Shown one piece after another: positions 46,701-52,899 of a stretch of 64,000 bases of DNA. Each line of letters begins with the position of its first letter. The first letter of the stretch is position 1. The stretch comes from Luidia sarsii (lineage: Eukaryota > Echinodermata > Asteroidea > Paxillosida > Luidiidae), in NCBI GenBank assembly GCA_949987565.1, contig OX465109.1, positions 8,534,163 to 8,598,162 on the forward strand. Direction: 5' to 3'. The position numbers were made by a program, and so were the translations under genes. Under the pieces are notes generated by a model that saw only the letters and a program-made list of their open reading frames with translations, ran no database searches and was not told the origin of the DNA.

Positions 46701-49700
46701 GCATCCAGACAGGCTGAAGGTATTTTTTAAGGAATGCCGTATCAAACGCAATAATGATGATACTTCAGGCAATAATAGCGCCCCATCCCGGTAAAGACTA
46801 GCTGACGATTTGCGAAGGCCACCATCTATACGGGTTTCATATAGCTCAGATATAACACAGAGGTTTCAGGTTCATGTTCGATCCGGTCCAATCAATGTTT
46901 TCTTTGGCATTTTTGAAAAAAAAATAAAGTTCCCAGTCAATGATTCCTTTATTTGTTTGACTTAAATTGAAGAAAGAAGAAGCTGCATCCGCTCTGTGTG
47001 ATCCACGAGCTACCGTAGCCAGACTTACAATCATTGGTTGCTTGCATGTAAATGAAAGCTTGGGCGTGGTCCATGGAGATGCACCGTAGTATTAGGCAGT
47101 TGATGGTCTAATGCTTCTGGCTGGCGGCCTACACTATAGCAAAGACTAGAGCTTTCCAATAAACAAGATATCTTTCAGTTTTGTGACAAAATACCTCCAT
47201 TATACCCCCTCCATACCTCCGACCGCCAATCACATTCCGCCCCTACACAAGAAACCCCAACTTGCCAATACAACATTGGGAAGATCTGAAAATATCAATG
47301 TCCACAGATTTCCTTCTAATTTACACAGTTTGTAGATGGTCATGATATAATCCTCATGTTGAAATCTTACGGTCTGGGATGCTGTACTTTTCTTCACTCA
47401 AACATCGACAAAATTTATTACTCGCGAGTGATAAACTATTTCTTACACTACAGAACGGTACGAAAACCATGACGGTTTTTTGCCTTTTCCTACTTTCTCT
47501 GATTACCATTTGAGCAAAAACCTTTCCCATTATTATTTTTTTTTTAATGTTTAATGGTTTAGCACACAAACTGAGGCAATCTTTTGACTTTTTACGTATT
47601 GGCCCTTAAGGCTCGTATAATGCAGTTCTACCCGTATAGTCTCTTTTCAAGCTCGAATAATTATGCGCTGCTATACAGCGAACAACCCCATAGGCTGCGG
47701 CGTTAACTAGAGAATACGCATCGGGCTATAATATGGGCAGACCCTTTCTAATGACACGCACGCGCAGCGAGGCAATTCGTCAAAGTGGTGGCGGGAATTA
47801 GGCGAATTGTCGTCTGCCATCGGCATGTGGCCTGTTGCATGGTAGAATCCATAACAGGCCTTTAGTTAAATCGGCGAGGAGGAACCGCACTCAATCAAAC
47901 GTCGCCTCTACATTCACGTTTGATTAAATGCAGTGCATTACCATTACCAAATGTTGGCACATAACTATAGCTCACGTGTCTTTGTGCTTCTATTGTCTGG
48001 GAACTTTTGAGCAAATTTAACCCAAACTGGCAAAAGAAACTTTGACCGGTGAAAGAATTCAATTAATGATGTTTCTAGACGCCTGCGACTTATAATGGGA
48101 AAGACAGTTATGACCGAATGACCGAACCTTATAAGCCTTTATTTCGTATTAGAAAACGCACTGTTGATACCGGGGTACCATTTTTTTTACATGGACAAAA
48201 AGGTGCGGTAGCTTTCACCAATCGTCGTCTCCGTAAATGCGTCCCTCTCCCCAAAAAGTTAACGTTTTCATTTTGGTCCCTTGAATTTCGGTGCGGCATC
48301 ATTTTTTTTTTAATATCATTTCTTTGCATTCAGAGAAGGGAGGTTTCAGGTGACACCACGTGAATATCTCTCTTTTTGTGAGCACAGGTGAGGTTCACCC
48401 GTACTCTGTAAACGCAAAAGAGTGAATGATTCAACTCTCTCGAGGAGTGAAAATCGCTCCCAAAAAGCCAAAACCGCTCGAAAAGAGTAAAACACTGCTC
48501 AGAGTGGAGTGAAATCCCACTCTTGTAAGGAGCTATATGGAGGACAACTCGAAAAAGAAAAAAAGAGTTGATATTTAAGGCTCCTCTATAGAGTGGTGTT
48601 TTATTAATCCGTTCTAATGCGTTTCCACACCTCTTACAGTGATCTCCACTCTTTTTGAGCGGTTTTGGCTTTTCTTGAGGAAGTTTCACTCTTTATGCGA
48701 ATGGATTATTCACTCTATTGCATTTAGAGAGTGCGGTTCCCTCCAGAACCGCACATGGATATCTTCACACGGCGTCAACGCAACCTGACTTGCTGTATCC
48801 ACCGGGAAATATCATCACTTTGTATTGCCCATATCAAACTCCTTAGTGTCTGAGAAATAGCGTGGCGAGATTTTTTAAGGTCACTCGACATGCTGAGAAC
48901 TCTTGCTAATTGCTACCACCGTGTTTGATAATGTCTCTCCTCTCTGGGCGGGAATCGTCTATACTAATGGAGAAAGGTTTTTAGGGGAATGCTTTGTGTT
49001 TACTTTGCTCGGGGGGAAGATGAGTTGACTGTGGGGCTGACACGCTCCGAAGAGCATGTTTTCTCTCTGGAGGATTAGGGGGCCGTACGGTCAGGAGCCC
49101 ACGGCGCACTGAACGGGTCGGCGCGTGGGGGCTGGTACCCGAACGGAAGCCATCAGCGCGCACGCAGCGTTTAATGGATTTCATGACAGGGCCGACTTGG
49201 AAGCGCTGTCTGTGATGATTACGCGTGGAATGGGTCACGGGGGAGAGAAATTGTTGACTAATGACATCCAACATGGACTGGATGGAGCGAGAGGAAACCA
49301 GATGGGCATGCGACGGAGGAGAAGCCAGCTAATGATTGCAATGCTTGTGGGGGGTTTTCAGCTTCTAGGGCGCCAAGTTAACAAGGGTGGTCGTTCGCAT
49401 CTTTATTGGTGTTAATATTACGTACATTGCATGACATGACTCGATAAGAACATTGGCAATGACGATTCGTAGCATTGCATTACAAAAATGTCCTCAATAA
49501 TGGAGGGATGGAGGGATGGAGGGATGGAGGGATGGAGGGATGGAGGGATGGAGGGATGGAGGGATGGAGGGATGGAGGGATGGAGGGATGGAGGGATGGA
49601 GGGATGGAGGGATGGAGGGATGGAGGGATGGAGGGATGGAGGGATGGAGGGATGGAGGGATGGAGGGATGGAGGGATGGAGGGATGGAGGGATGGAGGGA

Positions 49701-51867
49701 TGGAGGGATGGAGGGATGGATGGATGGAGGGGTGGAGGGATGGAGGGGTGGAGGGATGGAGGGATGGAGGGATGGAGGGATGGAGGGATGGAGGGATGGA
49801 GGGATGGAGGGATGGAGGGATGGATGGATGGAGGGGTGGAGGGATGGAGGGATGGAGGGATGGAGGGATGGAGGGATGGAGGGATGGAGGGATGGAGGGA
49901 TGGAGGGATGGAGGGATGGAGGGATGGAGGGATGGAGGGATGGAGGGATGGAGGGATGGAGGGATGGAGGGATGGAGGGATGGAGGGATGGAGGGATGGA
50001 GGGATGGAGGCGTGGAGGGATGGAGGGATGGAGGGATGGAGGGATGGAGGGATGGAGGGATGGAGGGATGGAGGGATGGAGGCGTGGAGGGATGGAGGGA
50101 TGGAGGGATGGAGGGATGGAGGGATGGAGAGATGGAGGGATGGAGAGATAGAGGGATGGAGGGTTGGGTAAGGGGATGGAAGGGGGGTGGAGGGATGTAT
50201 GGGTGGAGGGATGGATGGGTTGGAGGGATAGATGGGTGGATGGGAGGGAGGCCGGGACTGACTGGTGGGTGGGCCGGGATGCATGGATGCATGGATGAAT
50301 GGACACATGCATGGAGTAACGGATCGTCACTTACCGTAATAAGGCAGGGAGTGATACTCGTCCACGACCAGCATCTGTTGATACTTGGACTTCTCGACGA
50401 CGGAGCGTCGTAGCTTGTTGGTGTTACACACAGTAACGGAGGGGAAGGGCAGCCTAGCCTTCGACACAATCTTGACCTGCCAACAAATGCAACACAAGTG
50501 ATTGTAACTGGAAGTCGATAGATGGTACAAGCATGCTTTCTGCATATCTTATCACCATTTGTATCACGTATAGTTTGGCCTGGCATATAAAAGTGTATAT
50601 TAGTCAAAAGCTATAGGCTAGGTAGAATTTGAAGAACTTTCACAGGTGCAGACTATAGACTAGTACACACTGTATAAGCTCTTTATAGGAAAGACAATAT
50701 GCATGCCCCGTCATTGACTAAAACTGCTCGCAACCTTGGTACTTTTCAGTATAAGCCATACATGCAAGTCGCATGCACTTCTGGGCCAAATTTCATGAAG
50801 CTGCTTAACCATGGACATCGACTAAGCAGAAAAAAGTCTTCCATGTGTGAACAGAATACAAACAGCACTAAGATTGGATAACAATTGCGTCCGACTTGGA
50901 TGACACTCTCCTGTATATACTTAGCATGAAACAATAGTGAAAGTTTGGGATGGCAAGGCGATCATATAATGAATCACGAATTTGTTGTGCTTAAGCAACA
51001 CGTTGGTGCTTAAAAACGAAATTGGCACCCGAAGTTCCGATAGACCGATTGAGCTCATTTCGTGACTTAAAGTGGGCATTTCTGCATCTCATTTGGTGCA
51101 GAACAGGAGTGGAAACGAGCAAAGAGGACTACCATATTGTCCCGACAGTCTTCTTTGTACATTTCAATCGCTGCTCTGTGCCGAATGAGATGAAATGAAA
51201 TACGCACTATAGGTCTCGCCATGGCATGTGGTCGCGCAATCGGTCTATTCAGCGGGTTTGTCCAATGTGATTCAGTCACAGGTTTCAGTCACAGACTTCG
51301 GTTTCGATTCTAACACCCGCTATACAGTGTCAGAGCATAAGAACGGGCCACAGTTCTATATAGGTAGACTGTACCCTTACTTTGACTCAAAACAAAATAC
51401 CAATCATAATTATACACATTCTTGGGTATGACGACAGCGAAGCACGCAGAGACATTTTGAGGTTTTATGGGATTCTAAGACTTGGCGACAGATCTCCCCC
51501 TAACATCATCCCTCCCTCCCTCCCTTCCCCCGCCCTTCGTCGGATCTTCACCTCCGTGTTCACCGGGAACTGACGGAACTTCAGGATGAACATGGTGCCC
51601 TGGTAGAGGGTGGCCACGAAGCCGGCCGTGAAGATGACGATCCACAGCGAGCGCTCGAAGAGGGTCCGCGCCCGGAAGATGTTGGGGAACCCGTGGGCCG
51701 TGGTCTGGTCCAGGGCGAACGTTCGGACCGCGGCCAGGCAGGACTCCTCGCCCTCGCCCTCGCCCTCCTGCCCCTCCCCGCCCTCCGGCCCGTCCGAGTT
51801 GGCCATCTGGTCCTTGGTCAGCATCTTGAGCTGGATGTTGCCGCTCTCTCGCCCGTCGTAGTCGGTC
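21399..51867 (-). CDS. DEG/ENaC/ASIC-type sodium channel with LDLa and kringle insert
   Basis: Twenty visible exons on minus, joined by phase, encode at least 884 residues from the first in-exon ATG (51824). The family forms trimeric, usually amiloride-sensitive cation channels in the plasma membrane with two TM helices and a large Cys-rich ectodomain. N-terminal part: Glu/Gly-rich start, the HG gating motif (44-45), TM1 (about 60-81), then [11 protein letters not shown]-terminal core: [55 protein letters not shown] and TM2 with G-F-S at the selectivity-filter position. Between the two parts sit about six LDLa modules, degenerate Cys-rich modules and one kringle, all in phase 1-1 exons. LDLa modules normally bind calcium and protein ligands; kringles bind proteins or lipids. 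One exon before 30838 is missing, probably in the N gap. A GPCR is nested in the last intron. The real 5' end is uncertain. Confidence 0.9.
21575..22062. repeat. (GGAGA)n purine array in the last channel intron
   Basis: Nearly pure purine on plus, immediately behind exon 20. ORFs of 166-190 codons are artefacts. Confidence 0.96.
22063..23355. other. intron sequence, no gene seen
   Basis: AT-rich. The 149-codon plus ORF at 22214-22663 has no recognisable domain. Confidence 0.5.
23356..24342 (-). CDS. single-exon rhodopsin-family GPCR nested in the channel intron
   Basis: ATG at 24342 (the upstream frame continues but opens only with TTG), stop at 23356, 328 residues. Class A anchors: N22 in GNGLV, D50 in HQAAIDLL, C79 and C157, ERY at 105-107, W136, P180, CWTPNQ at 250-255 and NPVIY at 288-292. 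The extracellular N-terminus is only about 8 residues with no glycosylation site. The third intracellular loop is Gly/Pro-rich (about 204-224). TM2 reads [12 protein letters not shown] instead of the common NLAxxD, a feature I associate with invertebrate-deuterostome orphan receptor expansions. It shares CWTP[DN]Q and the NCC/NSCANPV region with the receptor at 15190-16239, so the two are probably related. It lies within the intron between channel exons 19 and 20, on the same strand. The ligand is unknown. Confidence 0.93.
   Translation of the reverse strand: MDEILVLRICKTIVGLIGILGNGLVCVVFGGVPALRTRTNAFIVHQAAIDLLGSSLILLQTHAALPVPVPAGPFGAFVCAAWFSNFALFLLFVASTFNLVALTLERYLAIVHPFGYRAALSSSPRLKVAAVFALCWALALGINSYNLFIFEVRGGRCVAGAVSRSRLLGVLTILVQYAVPVVVMLVAYVRIGAELMRSAARVVQGPAPGPPGGTAGARGRPAPAMTQCLLRARRSTFRMLWLVFATFAVCWTPNQIIFLLFNLGWKLTYDEWYYLLSVAMVSANCCVNPVIYAFKYRQFRRGLRRLFFGCRGTTETTADVVTICQSAR
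24343..25423. other. intron sequence, no gene seen
   Basis: Contains a short TTC run (24670) and a C run at 24931. Nothing coding recognised. Confidence 0.5.
25424..25500 (+). repeat. tRNA-derived SINE-like fragment
   Basis: A box A-like TGGATAGAGCGTTGG followed by box B GGTTCAAGTCCCGG at tRNA-like spacing, but no foldable acceptor stem. AATC microsatellite repeats follow at 25695-25730. Confidence 0.45.
25910..25985 (-). CDS. channel exon 19: [15 protein letters not shown] segment
   Basis: Acceptor TTTCCGTCTCCCTAG|C (phase 2) after a strong pyrimidine tract; donor ACG|GTAAGC (phase 0). Encodes [20 protein letters not shown] and IPAYT, the conserved pre-TM2 strand of ASIC/ENaC channels. Confidence 0.93.
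26416..26483 (-). CDS. channel exon 18
   Basis: Small exon missing from ORF scans. Acceptor ATTTATGTTACAG|ACACAT (phase 0), donor GTATT|GTAAGT (phase 2). Encodes [10 protein letters not shown] and [12 protein letters not shown]. It exactly fills the phase gap between exons 17 and 19. Confidence 0.85.
27170..27227 (-). CDS. channel exon 17: WPS motif
   Basis: 58-bp exon with acceptor TTTCCTTTCGCAG|T (phase 2) and donor GTG|GTAAGT (phase 0). Encodes [19 protein letters not shown], carrying the S-x-x-x-WPS signature of the DEG/ENaC ectodomain. Confidence 0.92.
27228..28342. other. channel intron
   Basis: AT-rich, no gene or RNA recognised. A hairpin near 27849-27889 pairs ATTATCAGCTTCAA with TTGAAGCTGATAAT. 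Confidence 0.5.
28343..28421 (-). CDS. channel exon 16: Cys-rich CPLQC segment
   Basis: Acceptor TATTTCTCCTCACCAG|AA (phase 1), donor TGCAC|GTACGA (phase 2). Encodes [16 protein letters not shown] then CSDECPLQC. The C-x(3)-CP-x(2)-C cluster directly precedes the WPS exon as in the family. Confidence 0.9.
28422..29496. other. channel intron
   Basis: Contains a family C MITE half at about 28625-28700, a G run at 29139-29147 and a MITE family D fragment at 29330-29390. No gene seen. Confidence 0.5.
29497..29602 (-). CDS. channel exon 15: thumb-proximal cysteines
   Basis: Acceptor TATATGACAG|TCC (phase 0), donor CAGG|GTGAGT (phase 1). Encodes [17 protein letters not shown] and the following [11 protein letters not shown], with an N-glycosylation site NTT. 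Confidence 0.92.
29812..30037. mobile_element. MITE family D in a channel intron
   Basis: About 225 bp with inverted ends: AGGCTCGGGCTCAGGCTTCG on the left pairs with CGAAGCCTGAGCCCGAGCCT on the right, then ATACGAAAAAGGGCCTA. Fragments of the same family are at 10045-10090, 20150-20190, 29335-29395, 38290-38360 and 44070-44115. Confidence 0.75.
30114..30233 (-). CDS. channel exon 14: PPYGKC segment
   Basis: Acceptor TTGTCGTTTGCAG|AAC (phase 0), donor GCG|GTGAGT (phase 0). Encodes [20 protein letters not shown] and onward to SEAERYDRA, matching the conserved PPYGxC strand of the palm. Confidence 0.93.
30683..30838 (-). CDS. channel exon 13: palm/beta-ball segment
   Basis: Acceptor GGCCTACAG|ATG (phase 0), donor TAT|GTAAGT (phase 0). 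Encodes [20 protein letters not shown], then [18 protein letters not shown] and SVGLRY, the family's EQxEY...GVRV.IH.P...P...G region. Because the kringle exon ends in phase 1, an exon between them is missing. Confidence 0.92.
30895..31178. repeat. GA-rich tract and 200-base assembly gap
   Basis: GGAGAAGGAGAA-like purine repeat (30895-30978) runs into Ns at 30979-31178. The repeat is the likely cause of the gap, and the true gap length is unknown. Confidence 0.9.
31745..32026 (-). CDS. channel exon 12: kringle domain
   Basis: Acceptor CCCTTCTACTCTAG|TG and donor GACG|GTGAGC, phase 1-1. Encodes one complete kringle with six cysteines: [37 protein letters not shown] and SPTC. It retains the diagnostic YxG, CLPW, CRNPGG and PxC landmarks. 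It is 94 residues long, somewhat longer than usual between the CLPW and CRNP segments. N-glycosylation sites are NYT and NGT. Confidence 0.9.
32278..33122. repeat. composite (GGACA)n, (GGGAC)n, (GGAGA)n array
   Basis: Three adjoining pentamer blocks in the intron between exons 11 and 12: GGACA (32290-32350 and 32770-32878), GGGAC (32350-32770) and GGAGA (32880-33122). The 503-aa and 339-aa ORFs are artefacts. Confidence 0.96.
33154..33288 (-). CDS. channel exon 11: degenerate LDLa-like Cys module
   Basis: Acceptor ACGTTTTGTAG|AG, donor GCAG|GTGAGT, phase 1-1. Encodes [16 protein letters not shown] and [20 protein letters not shown] then C. HCEGVIDC resembles the CDGxxDC core of LDLa, but the calcium-binding DGSDE is replaced by NAQSQ. 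A galactose-binding (SUEL) lectin remnant is a weaker alternative. Confidence 0.8.
34007..34096 (-). CDS. channel exon 10: short two-Cys module
   Basis: Acceptor TTTTTTCGTTGCAG|CG, donor GAAA|GTAAGA, phase 1-1. Encodes [19 protein letters not shown] and [11 protein letters not shown]. The domain is not identified with confidence. The ACE...IVC...I pattern faintly recalls SUEL lectin starts; it may form one module with exon 11. Confidence 0.78.
34160..34335. repeat. GGTCTC hexamer array
   Basis: Starts with overlapping palindromes (GGTCTCGAGACC three times) and continues as imperfect GGTCTC units. Confidence 0.88.
34405..34539 (-). CDS. channel exon 9: Cys-rich module
   Basis: Donor CTGG|GTACGA; the acceptor GCGTCGAG|GA is weak. 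Phase 1-1 is preserved. Encodes [16 protein letters not shown], then [17 protein letters not shown]. Five cysteines in an LDLa-like spacing, with the final cysteine apparently lost. The exon edge is tentative. Confidence 0.6.
34600..34765 (+). mobile_element. tRNA-derived SINE, copy 1
   Basis: Box B GGTTCGAATCCCATC, then CCCGAGCTGCCTG, GGGCAAAGCA and GCAAACCCTCATTGAATT. The same tail is found at 51965-52075. Confidence 0.65.
35080..35190 (-). CDS. channel exon 8: divergent LDLa module
   Basis: Acceptor GATTTCTCTGACAG|GA, donor TGCT|GTAAGA, phase 1-1. Encodes [17 protein letters not shown] then [20 protein letters not shown]. Six cysteines and DTDE remain, but the central CI..CDG core is altered. 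Confidence 0.83.
35320..36790. repeat. (AGCATC)n-type array with an internal 99-bp unit
   Basis: About 1.4 kb of ATCAGCAGC-like units between exons 7 and 8. At 35352, 35451, 35550 and 35649 a larger 99-bp unit containing GAAAGAGCAGTAGCATTAG recurs. The 427-487-codon ORFs are artefacts of the triplet period. Confidence 0.95.
36880..37026 (-). CDS. channel exon 7: LDLa module 5
   Basis: Acceptor ATCCTGCAG|AC, donor TGCG|GTTAGA, phase 1-1. Encodes [18 protein letters not shown] then [15 protein letters not shown], a textbook LDLa with an intact calcium site. Confidence 0.93.
37540..38300. repeat. 14-bp GCCCTAGGCCCGAG minisatellite
   Basis: Degenerate GCCC(T/C)(A/T)GGCCC(G/A)AG units. It becomes regular around 38090-38200. 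Confidence 0.9.
38400..38558 (-). CDS. channel exon 6: LDLa module 4
   Basis: Acceptor TTGTGTTCAG|GC, donor GCGG|GTAGGC, phase 1-1. Encodes [17 protein letters not shown], then [19 protein letters not shown] and WAC. Canonical LDLa. Confidence 0.93.
38765..39745. repeat. (GGGA)n and GAGAGGGA purine array
   Basis: About 980 bp of nearly pure purine on plus. The centre (39145-39560) is regular GGGA. ORFs of 213-385 codons on both strands are artefacts. Confidence 0.96.
40404..40443. repeat. perfect 19-bp AT-rich inverted repeat
   Basis: AATTTAAAATATGTATTAA (40404-40422) is followed after two bases by its exact reverse complement (40425-40443). Confidence 0.9.
40591..40707 (-). CDS. channel exon 5: LDLa module 3
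   Basis: Acceptor ATCCACGCAG|AG, donor TGCG|GTGAGT, phase 1-1. Encodes [19 protein letters not shown] then [19 protein letters not shown]. Canonical LDLa. Confidence 0.95.
40843..40974 (-). CDS. channel exon 4: LDLa module 2
   Basis: Acceptor TTTCGTCCTCAG|AA, donor TGCC|GTAAGA, phase 1-1. Encodes [18 protein letters not shown] then [20 protein letters not shown] and EDEC. LDLa with an EGEDED variant of the calcium loop. Confidence 0.94.
41220..41350. repeat. tandem repeat of about 38 bp with TGACGTCA octamers
   Basis: Three tandem units GTGACGTCACTGCGGACGCC + AGCGTA + GGGTCCCT. TGACGTCA lies at 41229, 41266 and 41305, again at 41375, and at 41551 next to the donor of exon 3, whose flank the units resemble. 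Confidence 0.88.
41578..41703 (-). CDS. channel exon 3: LDLa module 1
   Basis: Acceptor GTTTATTTCCAG|CG, donor TACG|GTACGC, phase 1-1. Encodes [20 protein letters not shown] then [20 protein letters not shown]. Its phase follows directly from exon 2. Confidence 0.94.
41990..42705. repeat. 60-bp minisatellite with 120-bp higher-order dimer
   Basis: About 12 units of CTCACCCTAGTCTGTCTACC + AGCTTTCCTCCCTTCCCTAC + TCCCTGCCCTTCCCTCTGAT. Variants TGCCTATCAGCTTTCTT and TGTCTACCAGCTTTCCT alternate in the middle part. The minus-strand 221-codon ORF is open because 60 is a multiple of three. Confidence 0.94.
42706..44445. other. channel intron, no gene seen
   Basis: The 170-codon plus-strand ORF at 43430-43942 lacks recognisable features. 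A MITE family D fragment is at 44070-44115. Confidence 0.5.
44446..46280. repeat. minisatellite of about 60-75 bp units
   Basis: Some 27 units reading GCAATGCCGTGTCTCACTGA + GGTGAGCAACCACCTGACAG + AACAGACAGACAAATGTAGA + AGGTGGTG. Length variants include or omit ATAGA and GAACA. Each unit carries the imperfect palindrome CTCACTGAGGTGAG. Confidence 0.94.
46281..47261. other. channel intron, no gene seen
   Basis: AT-rich, no supported feature. Confidence 0.5.
47262..47609. mobile_element. MITE family A, copy 3
   Basis: Starts near GCCAATACAACATTGGGAAG and ends GGCCC then TTAA (47606-47609). The body shares TTTCCTTCTAATTTACACAG with copies at 12475, 52137 and 63214. The left TTAA is lost. Confidence 0.82.
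48403..48732. mobile_element. MITE family B, copy 2
   Basis: Same order of blocks as 7209-7534: CTCGAGGAGTG, AAAACCGCTCG, GGAGCTATATGGAGGAC, GAGCGGTTTTGGC, GGATTATTCACTC, GCATTTAGAGAGT. Confidence 0.82.
48733..49495. other. channel intron, no gene seen
   Basis: Mixed composition. The 96-codon ORF at 49125 has no recognisable features. Confidence 0.5.
49500..50165. repeat. 8-bp GGATGGAG array
   Basis: About 80 tandem GGATGGAG units with rare GGGTGGAG and GCGTGGAG variants, then degenerate units to 50240. It ends about 100-170 bp from channel exon 2. Confidence 0.97.
50335..50476 (-). CDS. channel exon 2: post-TM1 segment
   Basis: Acceptor CATTTGTTGGCAG|GTC (phase 0), donor TACG|GTAAGT (phase 1). 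Encodes [20 protein letters not shown] then [28 protein letters not shown] is the hallmark DEG/ENaC strand after TM1. Confidence 0.95.
50477..51551. other. channel intron 1, no other gene seen
   Basis: AT-rich, no repeat or ORF of note. Confidence 0.55.
51552..51867 (-). CDS. channel exon 1 (first recognised): N-terminus and TM1
   Basis: Acceptor-like CATTGCTCCTCACCAG at 51868 suggests an upstream exon. In-exon ATGs are at 51824 (A at -3) and 51806. The open frame further upstream opens only with TTG. From 51824 the exon gives 91 residues: Glu/Gly-rich 12-27, [10 protein letters not shown] (41-50) with the HG gating motif, TM1 about 60-81, and PVNTE before a phase 0 donor GAG|GTGAAG. Confidence 0.93.
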
Positions 51868-51964
51868 CTGGTGAGGAGCAATGAAGAGTGAGACGTGGAT
51901 TCAGTCAAAGCGCCATCAGATGTATACACCAAACATCAGACTAGCCTAAACCTGAATGAATGTC

Positions 51965-52075
51965 ATCCCGCCCGAGCTGCCTGTTTTTGGTTTTTTTCAT
52001 CGGGCGATTGGGCAAAGCACTGAGCACTCAGTGTTTATCACGTCGAGCTGGCCGCAAACCCTCATTGAATTGTAA
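51965..52075 (+). mobile_element. SINE, copy 2 (head truncated)
   Basis: CCCGAGCTGCCTG, GGGCAAAGCA, ACGTCGAGC and GCAAACCCTCATTGAATT match 34675-34760. Confidence 0.6.
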
Positions 52076-52136
52076 CTGTATGGGTGGTTTCAGTCACACC
52101 CACGGCATCGCCAACGCCTCACCGAACCCCGTATAA

Positions 52137-52459
52137 TTAAAGGCCCAATACAACATTGGGAAGATCGTGAAACATCGATGTCCACAGATTTCCTTCTAAT
52201 TTACACAATTTGTATATGCTGTTCTTCTCGAGAAATCTTCACTCAAACATCGACAAATAGTGTAGTAATAAACTATCTCTCACACTACAGAAGGGTGCGA
52301 AAACCGTGACGGTTTTTTTCTTTTCCTATACTTTCTCAGATACTATATGAGCTAAAACCTTCGGTGGATTTCTTTTTTTGGAATGTTTAATGGATTTAAT
52401 GCATTAACTGCATGTGGCCATCTTTTGACTGTTACCAATGATGTATATAGGGCCTTTAA
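52137..52459. mobile_element. TTAA-flanked MITE family A, copy 4
   Basis: TTAA (52137) then AGGCCCAATACAACATTGG; right end ATAGGGCCT then TTAA (52456-52459). About 320 bp, non-coding. Confidence 0.88.
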
Positions 52460-52653
52460 AGGGTTTCATAATGGATGACTGGTTGCATGATTTATCACTC
52501 TAATTAGCCGTCGAAGTTCAAGCAACACTGAGCAGCAATGCATCATACGCTGGCTCAGCGCTGCCGGGCAACAGTCCCTACCAATAGGCCTAAATATCTC
52601 GTCAGCGTCTCGAACGCTATTAATTTAATGTCTACTCCAATTATATTGAGAGA

Positions 52654-52756
52654 TAGAGGGCTTGATGTTCCGATCCTGGTACGGTGGGACCTTTCTCGAA
52701 GCCTCTGCCTTTGAGATAGGTCCTGCTATACAGGATCGAAACGTCAGGCCCTCTAA
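52654..52756. repeat. foldback of the GATCGAAACGTC family
   Basis: Left AGAGGGCTTGATGTTCCGAT and right GGATCGAAACGTCAGGCCCT are inverted repeats of each other around AGACCTTT/AGGTCCTG-like blocks. Confidence 0.7.
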
Positions 52757-52899
52757 ATTTATGAGAATTTTCCCTTGACACTTGGTTGGATTTCACAAAG
52801 CCTTAGGATGCACCGTAAAGCCGAACTGTTCGCCGTACATTCAACGCCGTACTGTTCCGAAAAATAGTTTATATCTCGGTGAGACGTAAATGATTTCTT

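Noticed and set aside
49418..50607. 296-375-codon ORFs, some reaching into channel exon 2
   Set aside because: 8-bp repeat; the true exon 2 ends at a GTAAGT donor at 50334 and uses a different frame.
51868..51932. upstream extension of channel exon 1
   Set aside because: Opens with TTG only, and a good splice acceptor separates it from the conserved part.
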